Origin: Marinobacter daqiaonensis
GTDB taxonomy: Bacteria > Pseudomonadota > Gammaproteobacteria > Pseudomonadales > Oleiphilaceae
Length of the DNA: 64,000 bases
Direction of reading: 5' to 3'
Assembly (NCBI RefSeq): GCF_900115285.1
Contig: NZ_FOYW01000001.1
Location: 2,577,272-2,641,271 of the forward strand
Below the pieces are notes generated by a model. It was given only the letters and a program-made list of their open reading frames with translations, did not search any database and was not told the origin of the DNA. This document shows, piece by piece, positions 46,079-55,199 of the stretch; the first letter of the stretch is position 1; every line of letters starts with the position of its first letter. The translations under genes and the position numbers were made by a program.

Positions 46079-46541
46079 AGGGGTGATAGAGCTTCTCCAC
46101 CGGCAGTGGCAGTTCGCAGCTGGGCAACTGCCCCACGGTCCAGTAACGGTCCATCTGCAGCACCAGTCTGCTCAGATCCTGGAAACGGATCGGTAGCTGG
46201 ATGACCGAGTTTACACGCCGCGCGTAGAGATTGTGGATGTCGGTTTCGGTGATGTGGCTGTCCGGACTGTAGAACGCCGTCAGTGGAGCCCGGGACAGCT
46301 CGGCGTGAAGCTTTATGTCCACCGGCACGCTCAGGTCTTCCGGTCCGTTAACCAGGAAAAAGACCAGTCTGATATCGAAGGAACGGGAGCTTCCCGGGCT
46401 TTCAAGGGATTCCAGCAGGTCCGTCACGCTGGAAAACACCGCAACCTGATCCACCAGGCCGGAGTGCACGAAACCAGTCCAGATCTCCCGGGGCAACTCG
46501 GTGTGGTTGCCAATCAGCACCGCCGCACTTTTATCCACCAT
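46077..46541 (-). CDS. receiver-like protein lacking the phospho-acceptor (pseudo-receiver)
   Basis: A 154-residue protein with the length and alternation of a CheY-like domain (AAVLIGNHTELPREIWTGFV at the start). Where a receiver has its phosphorylated Asp the strand reads IRLVFFLVNGPEDLSV with no Asp, and the late Lys-Pro is replaced by VIQLPIRFQDL. It is therefore unlikely to be phosphorylated and probably works by protein contact. The start overlaps the stop of the GGDEF-EAL gene (TGATG). Its TGA stop is where the heme oxygenase frame begins, one base shifted. Confidence 0.7.
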   Translation of the reverse strand: MVDKSAAVLIGNHTELPREIWTGFVHSGLVDQVAVFSSVTDLLESLESPGSSRSFDIRLVFFLVNGPEDLSVPVDIKLHAELSRAPLTAFYSPDSHITETDIHNLYARRVNSVIQLPIRFQDLSRLVLQMDRYWTVGQLPSCELPLPVEKLYHP

Positions 46542-48256
46542 CAGGCTCCCTCCTGCACACTCTGCTCCGCCAGGGCTTCAACCCAGTCCTTCAGGGGCAT
46601 CGGTCGTGCCAGGAAATTGCCCTGCCCGGTGGTCGCGCCCAGTTCCCTGACGATGCGCCAGTCACTCTCACTTTCGATGCCTTCCGCCACCACCGCCAGA
46701 TCGAGGCGCTGGCCCAGGCAGATGATGGCTTCACAGATACCCCGCGCCGCCTGATCCGACTGCAGGCCGCTGGTAAAGCTCTGATCGATCTTGAGAGTGG
46801 AGACCGCCAGTGTGCGCAGGTAGGCAAGGCAGGAGAAGCCGGTGCCGAAGTCATCAATGGCCACGCCAAATCCTTTCTGTCGCAGTTGTCCGAGGGTCTG
46901 CTGGGCGGTGCGGTCCACCAGCGATCGTTCCACGATCTCGAACTCCAGGTAACGGGGTTCCACGCCGTAACCGGTACAGAGGGTCGCAAGCTCGTCGGCA
47001 AGATCAAGGTTCAGCAACTGCGCCACGGTGATGTTGAAACCCAGACGCCAGGGCCGCTCCGGCGATGGCAGGGAGTGGTTGGACGCCAGCAGATCCAGGG
47101 TTCGCCGAATCATGTACTGGTCTATATCGAGCATCAGACTGGAACGCTCGGCAACCGGGATAAATACCCCCGGTAGCAGCAGGCCCCTGAGCGGGTGCCG
47201 CCAGCGGGCCAGCACTTCCGCTCCACTCACACGACCGGTGTGGCTGTCGAAACGGGGCTGGAACCAGGGCTCGAACTCACCCTGGTCAAGGGCGCGGCGG
47301 ATGTCCTGTTCCAGCTCAAGCGAGACCATCAGCCCCTGCTCCAGGTCACTGTCGAAGGTAACCACATCGCGACGACCATGGGCCTTGGCCTCGTAAAGCG
47401 CGATATCGGCGTAACGCATCATTTCCAGGGGCGAGTGGGCGTGGTCCGGATAGATGGCGATACCGAAGGAGCCGCTGATCCGGCTGTTGATCCCCCGTAT
47501 GGGAATGGGTGCTCGCAGGGCGGCCAGTAACTTGAGGGCGATCGTCTCCAGCTCGTCCTCGGTGGTGAAATCCTGGACCAGAATGGCGAATTCGTCGCCT
47601 CCCAGGCGGGCCAGCAGGTCCTCTTCCCGCAATTCCCGCTGTAAACGGTCAGCCACCAGCTGCAGCAGCAGGTCGCCGGTGTCGTGGCCGAGGGAGTCGT
47701 TGACGTTCTTGAAGTCATCCAGGTCCATGGCCAGGATGGCCACCCGGCGTTTGTGGCGCTCGGCCCGGCTCAGGGCACGCTTCAGCTGCTCCTCGAACAT
47801 CATGCGGTTGGCCAGCCCCGTCAGGCTGTCCTGCCGGATCAGCTGGTGCATTTCCCGTTCGTGGCGCTGGCGCTGGACGACGTTCAGCACTATCCGCTCC
47901 AGCATTCTTGAACCCAGGTCATCCTTGTAGATGAAGTCCCAGGCACCCGCGTCCACCACACTCGCGTTGACCTTCAGATCGTTGGTAGAGGTGACCACGA
48001 CGAAAGGCGTGGTTTTCAGCTGGGCCGGCAGGTTCCGCAGTACGTCCTCAGCGGTCCGGTCCCCCCAGTAATAGTCGATGAAAACAGCGTCATACCGGTT
48101 GCGTTTACACAGTTCGACAGCCCGGTCCAGATCGGATTCCACCGTGACACGGGCTTCGAACCGTTCCATGCGCCCCAGGTACTTTCGTATCAGCAGAGCG
48201 TCGTCCTGGTCATCATCAACAATCAGGATCCTGAGACTATTATCCGGTTTGGTCAT
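46541..48256 (-). CDS. receiver-GGDEF-EAL response regulator
   Basis: A 571-residue cyclic di-GMP enzyme under two-component control. The receiver (about 1-125) has VDDDQDDALLIRKYL and the phospho-Asp in YDAVFIDYYWGD. The GGDEF domain (about 160-310) has an intact ARLGGDEFAILVQ. The EAL domain (about 320-570) has EVL in SGAEVLARWRHPLRG, a common active variant, plus the catalytic VAIDDFGTGFSCLAYL and TLKIDQSF. Both synthesis and hydrolysis are possible. ATG 48256 puts the receiver at the N terminus. It is coupled to the pseudo-receiver and lies upstream of the heme oxygenase, suggesting a light-linked output. Confidence 0.92.
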   Translation of the reverse strand: MTKPDNSLRILIVDDDQDDALLIRKYLGRMERFEARVTVESDLDRAVELCKRNRYDAVFIDYYWGDRTAEDVLRNLPAQLKTTPFVVVTSTNDLKVNASVVDAGAWDFIYKDDLGSRMLERIVLNVVQRQRHEREMHQLIRQDSLTGLANRMMFEEQLKRALSRAERHKRRVAILAMDLDDFKNVNDSLGHDTGDLLLQLVADRLQRELREEDLLARLGGDEFAILVQDFTTEDELETIALKLLAALRAPIPIRGINSRISGSFGIAIYPDHAHSPLEMMRYADIALYEAKAHGRRDVVTFDSDLEQGLMVSLELEQDIRRALDQGEFEPWFQPRFDSHTGRVSGAEVLARWRHPLRGLLLPGVFIPVAERSSLMLDIDQYMIRRTLDLLASNHSLPSPERPWRLGFNITVAQLLNLDLADELATLCTGYGVEPRYLEFEIVERSLVDRTAQQTLGQLRQKGFGVAIDDFGTGFSCLAYLRTLAVSTLKIDQSFTSGLQSDQAARGICEAIICLGQRLDLAVVAEGIESESDWRIVRELGATTGQGNFLARPMPLKDWVEALAEQSVQEGA

Positions 48257-48403
48257 GGGGCAGTTCCACCAGGCTGAACCAGTACTGTTGGATTTGGCTG
48301 ACAACGTCGAGAAATTCCCGGTCTCTTCCAACAGTCCAAGTGTCCTCCAATTCGGGGTTTGGTTCCAGTGAACCCGCAATGCTGCCTTGGTGCCGGATCG
48401 AAC

Positions 48404-49561
48404 CTACTGCTGATATCCCCACAGCAGCTGGAAATCCATGGGAGGCATGATGTCCACCACTTCCACCGCCCGGATATTGAACTCCAGCAGATCGGTATCC
48501 CGCCGGAAGCCCCCGGGATAGTCCTTGCCCCGTGAATCCTTGATCGACTGCACCCCGTGGCCGGTCGTTCGGGTGGGGCGGTGGGTCACCACCGCCACCT
48601 CGTTGTTGGCAAGACGCACCAGTGCGCCGGGAGGATAGGGCGTGAGAGCCCTGAGCAGGGCCTGGTGGAGTGCCGGTCGGGGAGTCTCCCGGGAAGCGTC
48701 GAGAATGGCCTTGCGGGCCTCGGTGATACTGTGGCGAGAGCGGTAGCCGCGGCGACTGATCAGGGCCACATAATGCTCCGCAAGGGCCAGCACCTGGGCC
48801 TCCAGCAGGATATCGGTGCCTTTGATTCCGTTCGGGTAGCCACTGCCATCCGGCCGCTCGTGATGCTGCAGGATGGTCTTCAGCAACAGCCGGTTATCGA
48901 TGCCAGCATCGAGCAGCGCACGGGCGGCCAGCTGGGGATGGCGGTGGATGATATTGCGTTGCTGATCGTTGAGTCCGCGACTGGACGCATTGAGCTTGTC
49001 CAGGATCGGTATCAGTGCCAGGTTGGCTGACAGGGCCGCCGCCATGAGGACCACGGTATGACCTTCATCCATGTCGAGTTCGCGGGCCGTGAAGTGGCAG
49101 ATAATGCTGTAGAACAGGGATTGCTCCGTGGCGGTCGGCTCCACCGAATACAGGTGAACCAGCGCCAGGCAGGCCTCCGGTGCTTCCCGGCAGATCCGGT
49201 CGATAAAACGGGCCAGTCCCAGCAGTTTCAGGCGGGCCTCCTCATCCTGGCGGGAGATTGCCTCGTAGGTGCGGTCAAGAGTCTTGAGCAGCGCCCGGTA
49301 ATCGGCGAAGGGGTTGCGTTCGCCTTCGGCCACCTCTTCCTGGAGTTCCTCCTCGGGATCCTCTGCCTGCCGCGGATAGAACAGGCCGCGTTTGTAAAGC
49401 TGTTCGAGCTGGCTGTCACTCTGGATGACATAGCCCTGGGCAAGCAGGACATCGCCCTGGTCATCGTAGATGGGCCAGGGCAGGGGCTTGCCAACCACCA
49501 GTACCCCGGGAGCGACCCGGAGCAGGTTCTGTGGCTGATCGTGAGTGTTATTCGCCGGCAT
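48404..49561 (-). CDS. HD-GYP family protein with degenerate HD site
   Basis: A 385-residue protein. The central region has the HD-GYP framework: HRHPQLAARALLDAGI, LQHHERPDGSGYPNGIKGTD and ALAEHYVALISRRGYRSR are well preserved, including the GYP loop. The usual LLHDIGKI metal-binding segment, however, reads AALSANLALIPILDKL, so the HD pair is missing. Phosphodiesterase activity is doubtful. The N-terminal 100 residues are a small domain often preceding HD-GYP. It overlaps the thioesterase gene by 14 bases, which supports ATG 49561. Confidence 0.8.
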   Translation of the reverse strand: MPANNTHDQPQNLLRVAPGVLVVGKPLPWPIYDDQGDVLLAQGYVIQSDSQLEQLYKRGLFYPRQAEDPEEELQEEVAEGERNPFADYRALLKTLDRTYEAISRQDEEARLKLLGLARFIDRICREAPEACLALVHLYSVEPTATEQSLFYSIICHFTARELDMDEGHTVVLMAAALSANLALIPILDKLNASSRGLNDQQRNIIHRHPQLAARALLDAGIDNRLLLKTILQHHERPDGSGYPNGIKGTDILLEAQVLALAEHYVALISRRGYRSRHSITEARKAILDASRETPRPALHQALLRALTPYPPGALVRLANNEVAVVTHRPTRTTGHGVQSIKDSRGKDYPGGFRRDTDLLEFNIRAVEVVDIMPPMDFQLLWGYQQ

Positions 49562-49991
49562 GGCTGATAACAGTGCCCCGCCCGGCAGTCTTGATCCGCT
49601 CCCGGACATCGTCCGGAATGGGGGTTTTCGTCATGGTGTCAGGATTGACCATGACGTAGGTGATATCCGCTTCCGCGATGGCCTTCTCATCCGGATGGCG
49701 CACGAACGCGATGTTCAGCACCATGGAGGTATTACCCAGGTGTTTGGGTTCGACGCGGGCGCAGAGTACCTCGTCGAAATGGGCCGGGGCACTCCAGTTG
49801 AGGGTGAGGCTGACGACCTGTATGTCGAGTTTGCGTTCCAGCATCTGCTGGTAATCGCCGAACAGCACCCGTATGTACTCGTTGATGGCGATATCCACGT
49901 AATCAGCGTAGCGGGCGTTGAAAACGACCTGCTGGGCGTCGCATTCCGCGTATCGTACGCGGAAACGAAATTCGAACGGGTGGTCACTCAT
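49548..49991 (-). CDS. acyl-CoA thioesterase, 4HBT fold
   Basis: A 147-residue hot-dog-fold protein of the 4-hydroxybenzoyl-CoA thioesterase family: RVRYAECDAQQVVFNARYAD contains the family Asp, followed by VVSLTLNWSAPAHFDEVLCA. AGGAGG precedes ATG 49991 at good spacing. It probably hydrolyses short or medium acyl-CoA esters. Its stop overlaps the downstream HD-GYP-like gene, an unusual pairing without obvious functional logic. Confidence 0.88.
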   Translation of the reverse strand: MSDHPFEFRFRVRYAECDAQQVVFNARYADYVDIAINEYIRVLFGDYQQMLERKLDIQVVSLTLNWSAPAHFDEVLCARVEPKHLGNTSMVLNIAFVRHPDEKAIAEADITYVMVNPDTMTKTPIPDDVRERIKTAGRGTVISHAGE

Positions 49992-50104
49992 GGGGGCCTC
50001 CTGATGTTTTCTGTTGCCCAAGTGTAACCTGACCGGCGGGAATGTCACCCGGCCGGTCAATAAGTTTTACATGCTACCTGGTAGGGAGCTGCGACGGCAG
50101 GGTC

Positions 50105-51727
50105 TCAGAACCGGAACTTCCGCACCAGCTCGGACAGCTCTGTTGCCAGGCGCGACAGTTCATTACTGGATGAGCGGGTCTGGCTGGCACCTGCGGTGGA
50201 CTGGGCCGCCAGGTCGCGGATGTTGACCAGGTTGCGATCCACGTCCCGGGCCACTTGCGCCTGTTCCTCCGCACCGCTGGCAATGCTGGCGTTGCGGTCG
50301 CTGATATCGGTCACGGCCTGGGCAATCCTGGCCAGGGCTTCGCCGGCTTCCCGGGCGATGGTCAGTACCTGGTCCGAGCCTTCGTGACTTTTCGCCATCG
50401 CCTTGCGGGCGTCATCGCTGCCATTCTGTACCGCGGCAATCATACCCTCGATTTCAGTGGTGGAGTCCTGGGTCCGTTGGGCCAGGGTGCGCACCTCATC
50501 CGCCACCACGGCAAAACCACGGCCTGCCTGTCCCGCCCGGGCTGCTTCGATGGCTGCATTCAGGGCAAGCAGATTGGTCTGGTCGGCGATACTGCGGATC
50601 ACGTCCAGCACCCCGCCGATATCGGAGGCCTTGGCGGCGAGGGTCTCGATATGCCTGACCGTATTGGTGATATTGTCCGCCAGACCTTCCATGGCCAGTA
50701 CCGTGTCCTGCACCTTCTCCCGCCCGGCCTGGGCCTGCTGGTTTGCTTCCCGTGAGGAATCGGCGGCGGCATTGGCGTTACGGGCCACATCGTCGATCGC
50801 GGTGGTCATCTCGTTCACCGCCGTGGCCGCCTGGTCCAGCTGGCCGCTCTGCTCGTTCAGGCTGCGGGTGGACTCGTCGGTTACCGCACTGAGCTGTTCG
50901 GAGGTGGAGGCGAGCTGATCGGAAGAGCCGGTAATGGTGCCAATGGTATCCCGCAGGTTGGCCTGCATGGCGTCGAGAGCCCGCAGGAGATCCGCCAGTT
51001 CGTCCCGGCCATGACTGTCGATGCGGGCGTTGAGGGTGCCGTCGGCAATGGTGCGGGCCACATCAACTGCCTGACGGACCGGCAGGGCAATACTGCGGGT
51101 GATCAGCAGAGCCAGGGCCACGGTCAGTGCGATCGCCACCAGCACTGCGATGATCACGCCCAGACGCACGTTGTCGGCCACCTGTTGGCCATGATCGGCA
51201 GCATCGGCGATACGCTGGTCCTGATAGTCCAGCAGGGCGCCGGTCAGTGCGATCAGCTCTTTGGTTACCGGATTGAGTTCGGCGTTACGCAACTGCCGTG
51301 CCCGGTCGGACTGGCCGCGCTCCGCATAACTTACCACTTCCTGATGGACGTCCCAGAAGCGGGCATCTACTGCCCGGAGCTGGTCGTACAGCTCGCGGGC
51401 CTGGTCGCTACGGATAAGGGACTCATACCGCTCCTTAGCGCGGTTCAGCCGGTCGCGGGCGTCCACCAGCCGTCCGATCAGGGGCGCCCGCGTCGCCATG
51501 TCCTGGGCGCCGATCATGGTTTCTGTGTAAATCCGTACCCGAAGATACTGCTCGTTGACCTGGTTGATGGCATCGTTGGCAGGTGCCCGGTGGTCGGTCA
51601 CCAGAACCAGTTCGTTTCTCAGGGCATTGCTTTGCATGAGACTGAACAGTCCCAGGCCTATGATTACGAGTACGAGAAAGCCGAAGGCCAGGGTAAGGCG
51701 CGGGCCTAGGCGTAACTGTCGGAACAT
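50105..51727 (-). CDS. methyl-accepting chemotaxis protein
   Basis: A 540-residue chemoreceptor: first membrane helix ([20 protein letters not shown]), a four-helix-bundle periplasmic sensor (about 35-185), second helix ([20 protein letters not shown]), HAMP and a long cytoplasmic signalling hairpin with the conserved tip [20 protein letters not shown]. It passes ligand information to CheA/CheW. No C-terminal CheR-binding pentapeptide is seen (it ends VRKFRF). AGGAAG lies eight bases before the ATG. Monocistronic. Confidence 0.95.
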   Translation of the reverse strand: MFRQLRLGPRLTLAFGFLVLVIIGLGLFSLMQSNALRNELVLVTDHRAPANDAINQVNEQYLRVRIYTETMIGAQDMATRAPLIGRLVDARDRLNRAKERYESLIRSDQARELYDQLRAVDARFWDVHQEVVSYAERGQSDRARQLRNAELNPVTKELIALTGALLDYQDQRIADAADHGQQVADNVRLGVIIAVLVAIALTVALALLITRSIALPVRQAVDVARTIADGTLNARIDSHGRDELADLLRALDAMQANLRDTIGTITGSSDQLASTSEQLSAVTDESTRSLNEQSGQLDQAATAVNEMTTAIDDVARNANAAADSSREANQQAQAGREKVQDTVLAMEGLADNITNTVRHIETLAAKASDIGGVLDVIRSIADQTNLLALNAAIEAARAGQAGRGFAVVADEVRTLAQRTQDSTTEIEGMIAAVQNGSDDARKAMAKSHEGSDQVLTIAREAGEALARIAQAVTDISDRNASIASGAEEQAQVARDVDRNLVNIRDLAAQSTAGASQTRSSSNELSRLATELSELVRKFRF

Positions 51728-51872
51728 GGGAGAACTTCCTGTCTATCGATTGCGGGGACATTCGGGCGAGGGACTATACGGGAATCAGGCCGGAGCCACC
51801 GTTCCAAATTGTTAACCGGTTCCGGGCCTTTATCCCGGCCCGCCCCGAAGAGGCAAGCCGGGAGTGCCGGGT

Positions 51873-54758
51873 TCAGTCCGCCGACGCGCCGTGATAGACG
51901 AAGGCCTGGCGGATATGGTTGCGGATCTGCTGGTCGTCCCAGGGTTTGGTTAGGAACTTGTAGATAGCCCCCTCGTTGATGGCGTCGGTGACGGATTTGA
52001 GATCGGTGTACCCGGAGAGGACGATGCGCACGGTATGCGGATAGATGTTCTTCACCTGGCTGAGAAACTCGGTGCCCGACATTTCCGGCATACGCTGGTC
52101 CGAGATGATCACCTGGACGTTATTGCCCGCCAGCAGCTCAAAGGCTTCCTGAACACTGGTGGTGGACAGGATCCGGTACCCGTCACGGCGCAACACCCGG
52201 ATAAGGGCCCGCAGAATGTTGGCTTCATCATCCAGCAGCAGCAGCGTTGGCTGACTTGCGGTGGCCGGCGACGCCCCATCCGGACTTTCCGGGCTGGGGC
52301 TTGTGCTGCGCTGACCAAGGTAGTCCAGCAACTCGGCGAAAGGCATCGGGCGGGCGAACAGGTAGCCCTGGAGCATTTCGCAGTTGTTCTTGCGCAGGAA
52401 GGCGGCGTGGGCTTCGGTTTCCACCCCCTCGGCGACGACTTCCAGTGCCAGGTGGTGGGCCATGGACAGGATGCCCTGGGTGATGGCGGCGTCGCTGCGG
52501 TTGCTGATCACGTCTTTTATGAACGCGCGGTCGATCTTGATCTTGGTGACCGGCATCAGCTTGAGGTAGCTGAGACTTGAAAAGCCGGTACCGAAGTCGT
52601 CGATGGCGATGCCCACACCCAATGCCCGCAATTGCCGCAGGTGTTCGATCACCTGTTCGGTATCGTAGAGGATAGCGGACTCGACGATCTCCAGTTCCAG
52701 CAGTTCCGGGGCCAGTCCGGTCTGGCGGAGGGTATCGGTGACCTTCTGGGAGAAGTTGCCCTGGCGCAACTGCATGGGGGAAACGTTCACCGATATCCGG
52801 TGTTCCCGGTATCCCAGCCCCTGTAGTCTCACCGCATCGCGGCAGGCCTGATAGAGCACCCAGGTGCCCAGCTCGATGATCTGTCCGGTGTCTTCCGCAA
52901 GGGGAATGAAGGCATTGGGGGGAATGAGGCCGCGGCTCGGGTGGTACCATCGGATCAGGGCCTCGGACCCTCTTACCCGTCCTGTCCGGCTGTCGATCAG
53001 GGGCTGATAGAACAGGACCAGCTGGCCATTTTCCAGGGCTTTTTGCAGGTCGTTGCGCAGCTCCACCCGCTCATTGGCTTCGTCGTTCAGGTCAGAAGCG
53101 TACCACTGGTAGGTATTGCGACCCTGCTGTTTGGCCCGGTACATGGCCAGGTCCGCCTGCTGGACCAGCTCCATGGGATGCTCCCGGGTGCCATCGTCCA
53201 GGGCAATGCCGGCACTGGCGGTCAGGCGCAGGGACCGGCCGTCCACCTCGTAGGGCTGGGCGACGGCATGGAGCAGCAGCTCCACCACCTTGATGATGTC
53301 GTCGCCGTGGGCCAGGTCCGGCAGTACCACGACGAACTCGTCACCGCTGCCGCGGGCCACGGTGTCGCCACTGCGAACCCTGGCCTTGAGGCGGTTGGCC
53401 ACCTCGATCAGGATCTGGTCGCCCACCCGGTGACCCAGTGAGTCGTTGATAGGCTTGAAACCGTCCAGGTCCAGGAACAGCACGCCCACCTTTCGGCCGT
53501 ATCGCCGGGCCATCTGGCAGCCCTGGCTGAGCCGGTCTTCCAGCAGCGTCCGGTTGGGCAGCCCTGTCAGCACGTCATGGCTGACGTTATAGGCCAGTTC
53601 ACTCTCAACCGACTTTTTTTCCGAAATGTCGTTCTGGACCCCGATAAAGTGGGTGACCTCGCCGGAGTCGTCCCGGATAGGGGCAATAAACAGGTCATTC
53701 CAGAACGGGGTGCCGTCCTTGCGGAAGTTACGCAGCACCACGCTGACGTCACTGTTTTCAGCAAGGCCCCGACGAACCTCTTCCAGGGCGCTTCTGGTCC
53801 CCGGGTCCATGGGGCCGCCTTCCTGCAGGAAACGGCAGTTCCGACCGACGCTTTCCGCCGCGGTAAACCCCGTGATTCGCTCGAAAGCCGGGTTGACGTA
53901 GACAATCGGGACGTCCGGCTCCCTGGCATTGGCAATGATGATGCCGTTGTAGCTGGACTCGATGCCCTGCTTCATGAGCCGCAGCTCGCGACTGTTCTCG
54001 ATGCGCTCGGTGATGTCCACCACCATCACCAGATTTATCCGTCGCCGCTCGACCACCATCCCCTGGCTGCGGGTCTCCACATAGATATCGGATCCGTCGA
54101 AACGGCGGTGGACTTCCAGCGCCGCGCCCGGCTGGGTGATCATGCCCCCGGTGCCAGGCTCGCTGGTCAGGGCGCTGCCAGCGCCCTGAAGGTCGGAGAG
54201 GGCGAGGCGGCCGAAGTCTCGGCGGTCGGCGCCGTAGAGTGTCAGCGCCGCATCGTTCATGGAAAGGATGACGCCGGTTTCCGGCTCCGTCAGCAGCATG
54301 GGCACCGGGTTGCTGTCGAACAGCAGGCGGTAGCGGGCTTCGCTCTGGGCCAGGCTGTCGATGGCCATGGACCGGTCGATGGCGTAGCGAACGCTGCGGA
54401 TCAGGGACGGGGCATCCACCAGGCCCTTGACGAGATAGTCGGCGGCGCCGATTTCCACAGCCCGCAGGTCAAGCTCCTGGTCCCCCTGGCCGGTCAGCAG
54501 GATCATGGGGGTGTTGATGGCCTCTTTCTGGGCCTGGCGGATAACGTCGATGCCGGACTCCGGGCCCAGCCGGTAGTCCACCAGGGCAACGTCGTGGCGG
54601 CGCTCCCTCAGGGCGGCAAGGCCGGCATCGGCGGTGTCGATCCAGTCCAGGTCCACTGGCAGGCTGCTGCCTTCCTCCAGCAGCTCGCGGGTGATCAGGA
54701 CGTCATCTTCGTCATCCTCAATCAGCAGGATGCGCAGTCGGGTCTGGTTATCGGGCAT
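51873..54758 (-). CDS. receiver-PAS-PAS-GGDEF-EAL-receiver protein
   Basis: A 961-residue protein bracketed by two receivers. The N-terminal receiver has RILLIEDDEDDVLITREL and phospho-Asp in DVALVDYRLGPESG. Two PAS domains follow (about 140-260 and 265-385, the second with VNPAFERITGFTAAESVGRN). The GGDEF domain reads VARGSGDEFVVVLP, so the first Gly is Ser, with an RSGD inhibitory-site match. The EAL domain is complete (RGSEALIRWYHPSRG, IAIDDFGTGFSSLSYL). The C-terminal receiver has LLLLDDEANILRALIRVL and KPWDDQQIRNHI. It probably degrades cyclic di-GMP and may also make it. It overlaps the upstream receiver gene and is the last gene of the long operon. Confidence 0.93.
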   Translation of the reverse strand: MPDNQTRLRILLIEDDEDDVLITRELLEEGSSLPVDLDWIDTADAGLAALRERRHDVALVDYRLGPESGIDVIRQAQKEAINTPMILLTGQGDQELDLRAVEIGAADYLVKGLVDAPSLIRSVRYAIDRSMAIDSLAQSEARYRLLFDSNPVPMLLTEPETGVILSMNDAALTLYGADRRDFGRLALSDLQGAGSALTSEPGTGGMITQPGAALEVHRRFDGSDIYVETRSQGMVVERRRINLVMVVDITERIENSRELRLMKQGIESSYNGIIIANAREPDVPIVYVNPAFERITGFTAAESVGRNCRFLQEGGPMDPGTRSALEEVRRGLAENSDVSVVLRNFRKDGTPFWNDLFIAPIRDDSGEVTHFIGVQNDISEKKSVESELAYNVSHDVLTGLPNRTLLEDRLSQGCQMARRYGRKVGVLFLDLDGFKPINDSLGHRVGDQILIEVANRLKARVRSGDTVARGSGDEFVVVLPDLAHGDDIIKVVELLLHAVAQPYEVDGRSLRLTASAGIALDDGTREHPMELVQQADLAMYRAKQQGRNTYQWYASDLNDEANERVELRNDLQKALENGQLVLFYQPLIDSRTGRVRGSEALIRWYHPSRGLIPPNAFIPLAEDTGQIIELGTWVLYQACRDAVRLQGLGYREHRISVNVSPMQLRQGNFSQKVTDTLRQTGLAPELLELEIVESAILYDTEQVIEHLRQLRALGVGIAIDDFGTGFSSLSYLKLMPVTKIKIDRAFIKDVISNRSDAAITQGILSMAHHLALEVVAEGVETEAHAAFLRKNNCEMLQGYLFARPMPFAELLDYLGQRSTSPSPESPDGASPATASQPTLLLLDDEANILRALIRVLRRDGYRILSTTSVQEAFELLAGNNVQVIISDQRMPEMSGTEFLSQVKNIYPHTVRIVLSGYTDLKSVTDAINEGAIYKFLTKPWDDQQIRNHIRQAFVYHGASAD

Positions 54759-55197
54759 GGCTCGTCATTTGTCCTGGTAATACGCTGGTTTGTGTCCAGT
54801 AATTGATCAGTGAGCGGGTGACTTCCAGCAGAGCCTCGTAGCTCCCTGGCTTTACGATATAGGAGCAGGCGCCCAGGTCGTAGCAGGCGCCGATGTCTTC
54901 CTCATTGCGGGAGGTTGTCAGCATGATCACGGGTACTCGCCGGTATCCGCCCGCGCCCTTGAGTTCCGACAGAACCTCGCGGCCGTTTTTGCCCGGCATG
55001 TTCAGGTCCAGCAGGATCATGTCAGGCAGCGCTCTCCTGGTCCGGGCGCTTTGCAGGCCATGAAGCAGTTCGTCACCGGTGGCGAAGAAACTCAGCTCCA
55101 GGCTCTTCCCGTGCTCCAGGAACGCGTCCCGGATCAGCAGGCGGTCATCGGCGTCATCGTCGGCGATGAAAATACGCAGGGACAGTTTGTGGAACAT
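54748..55197 (-). CDS. single-domain response regulator, Rcp1-like
   Basis: A 149-residue receiver with IFIADDDADDRLLIRDAFLE, phospho-Asp in MILLDLNMPGKNGREVLSEL and Lys in SYIVKPGSYEALLEV, with no output domain. The form resembles Rcp1, the partner of cyanobacterial phytochrome kinases. It begins two bases after the stop of the four-PAS kinase, whose kinase domain is of the same type as the bacteriophytochrome's, so it is probably that kinase's partner and might also accept phosphate from BphP. Confidence 0.92.
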   Translation of the reverse strand: MFHKLSLRIFIADDDADDRLLIRDAFLEHGKSLELSFFATGDELLHGLQSARTRRALPDMILLDLNMPGKNGREVLSELKGAGGYRRVPVIMLTTSRNEEDIGACYDLGACSYIVKPGSYEALLEVTRSLINYWTQTSVLPGQMTSHAR

Positions 55198-55199
55198 GA

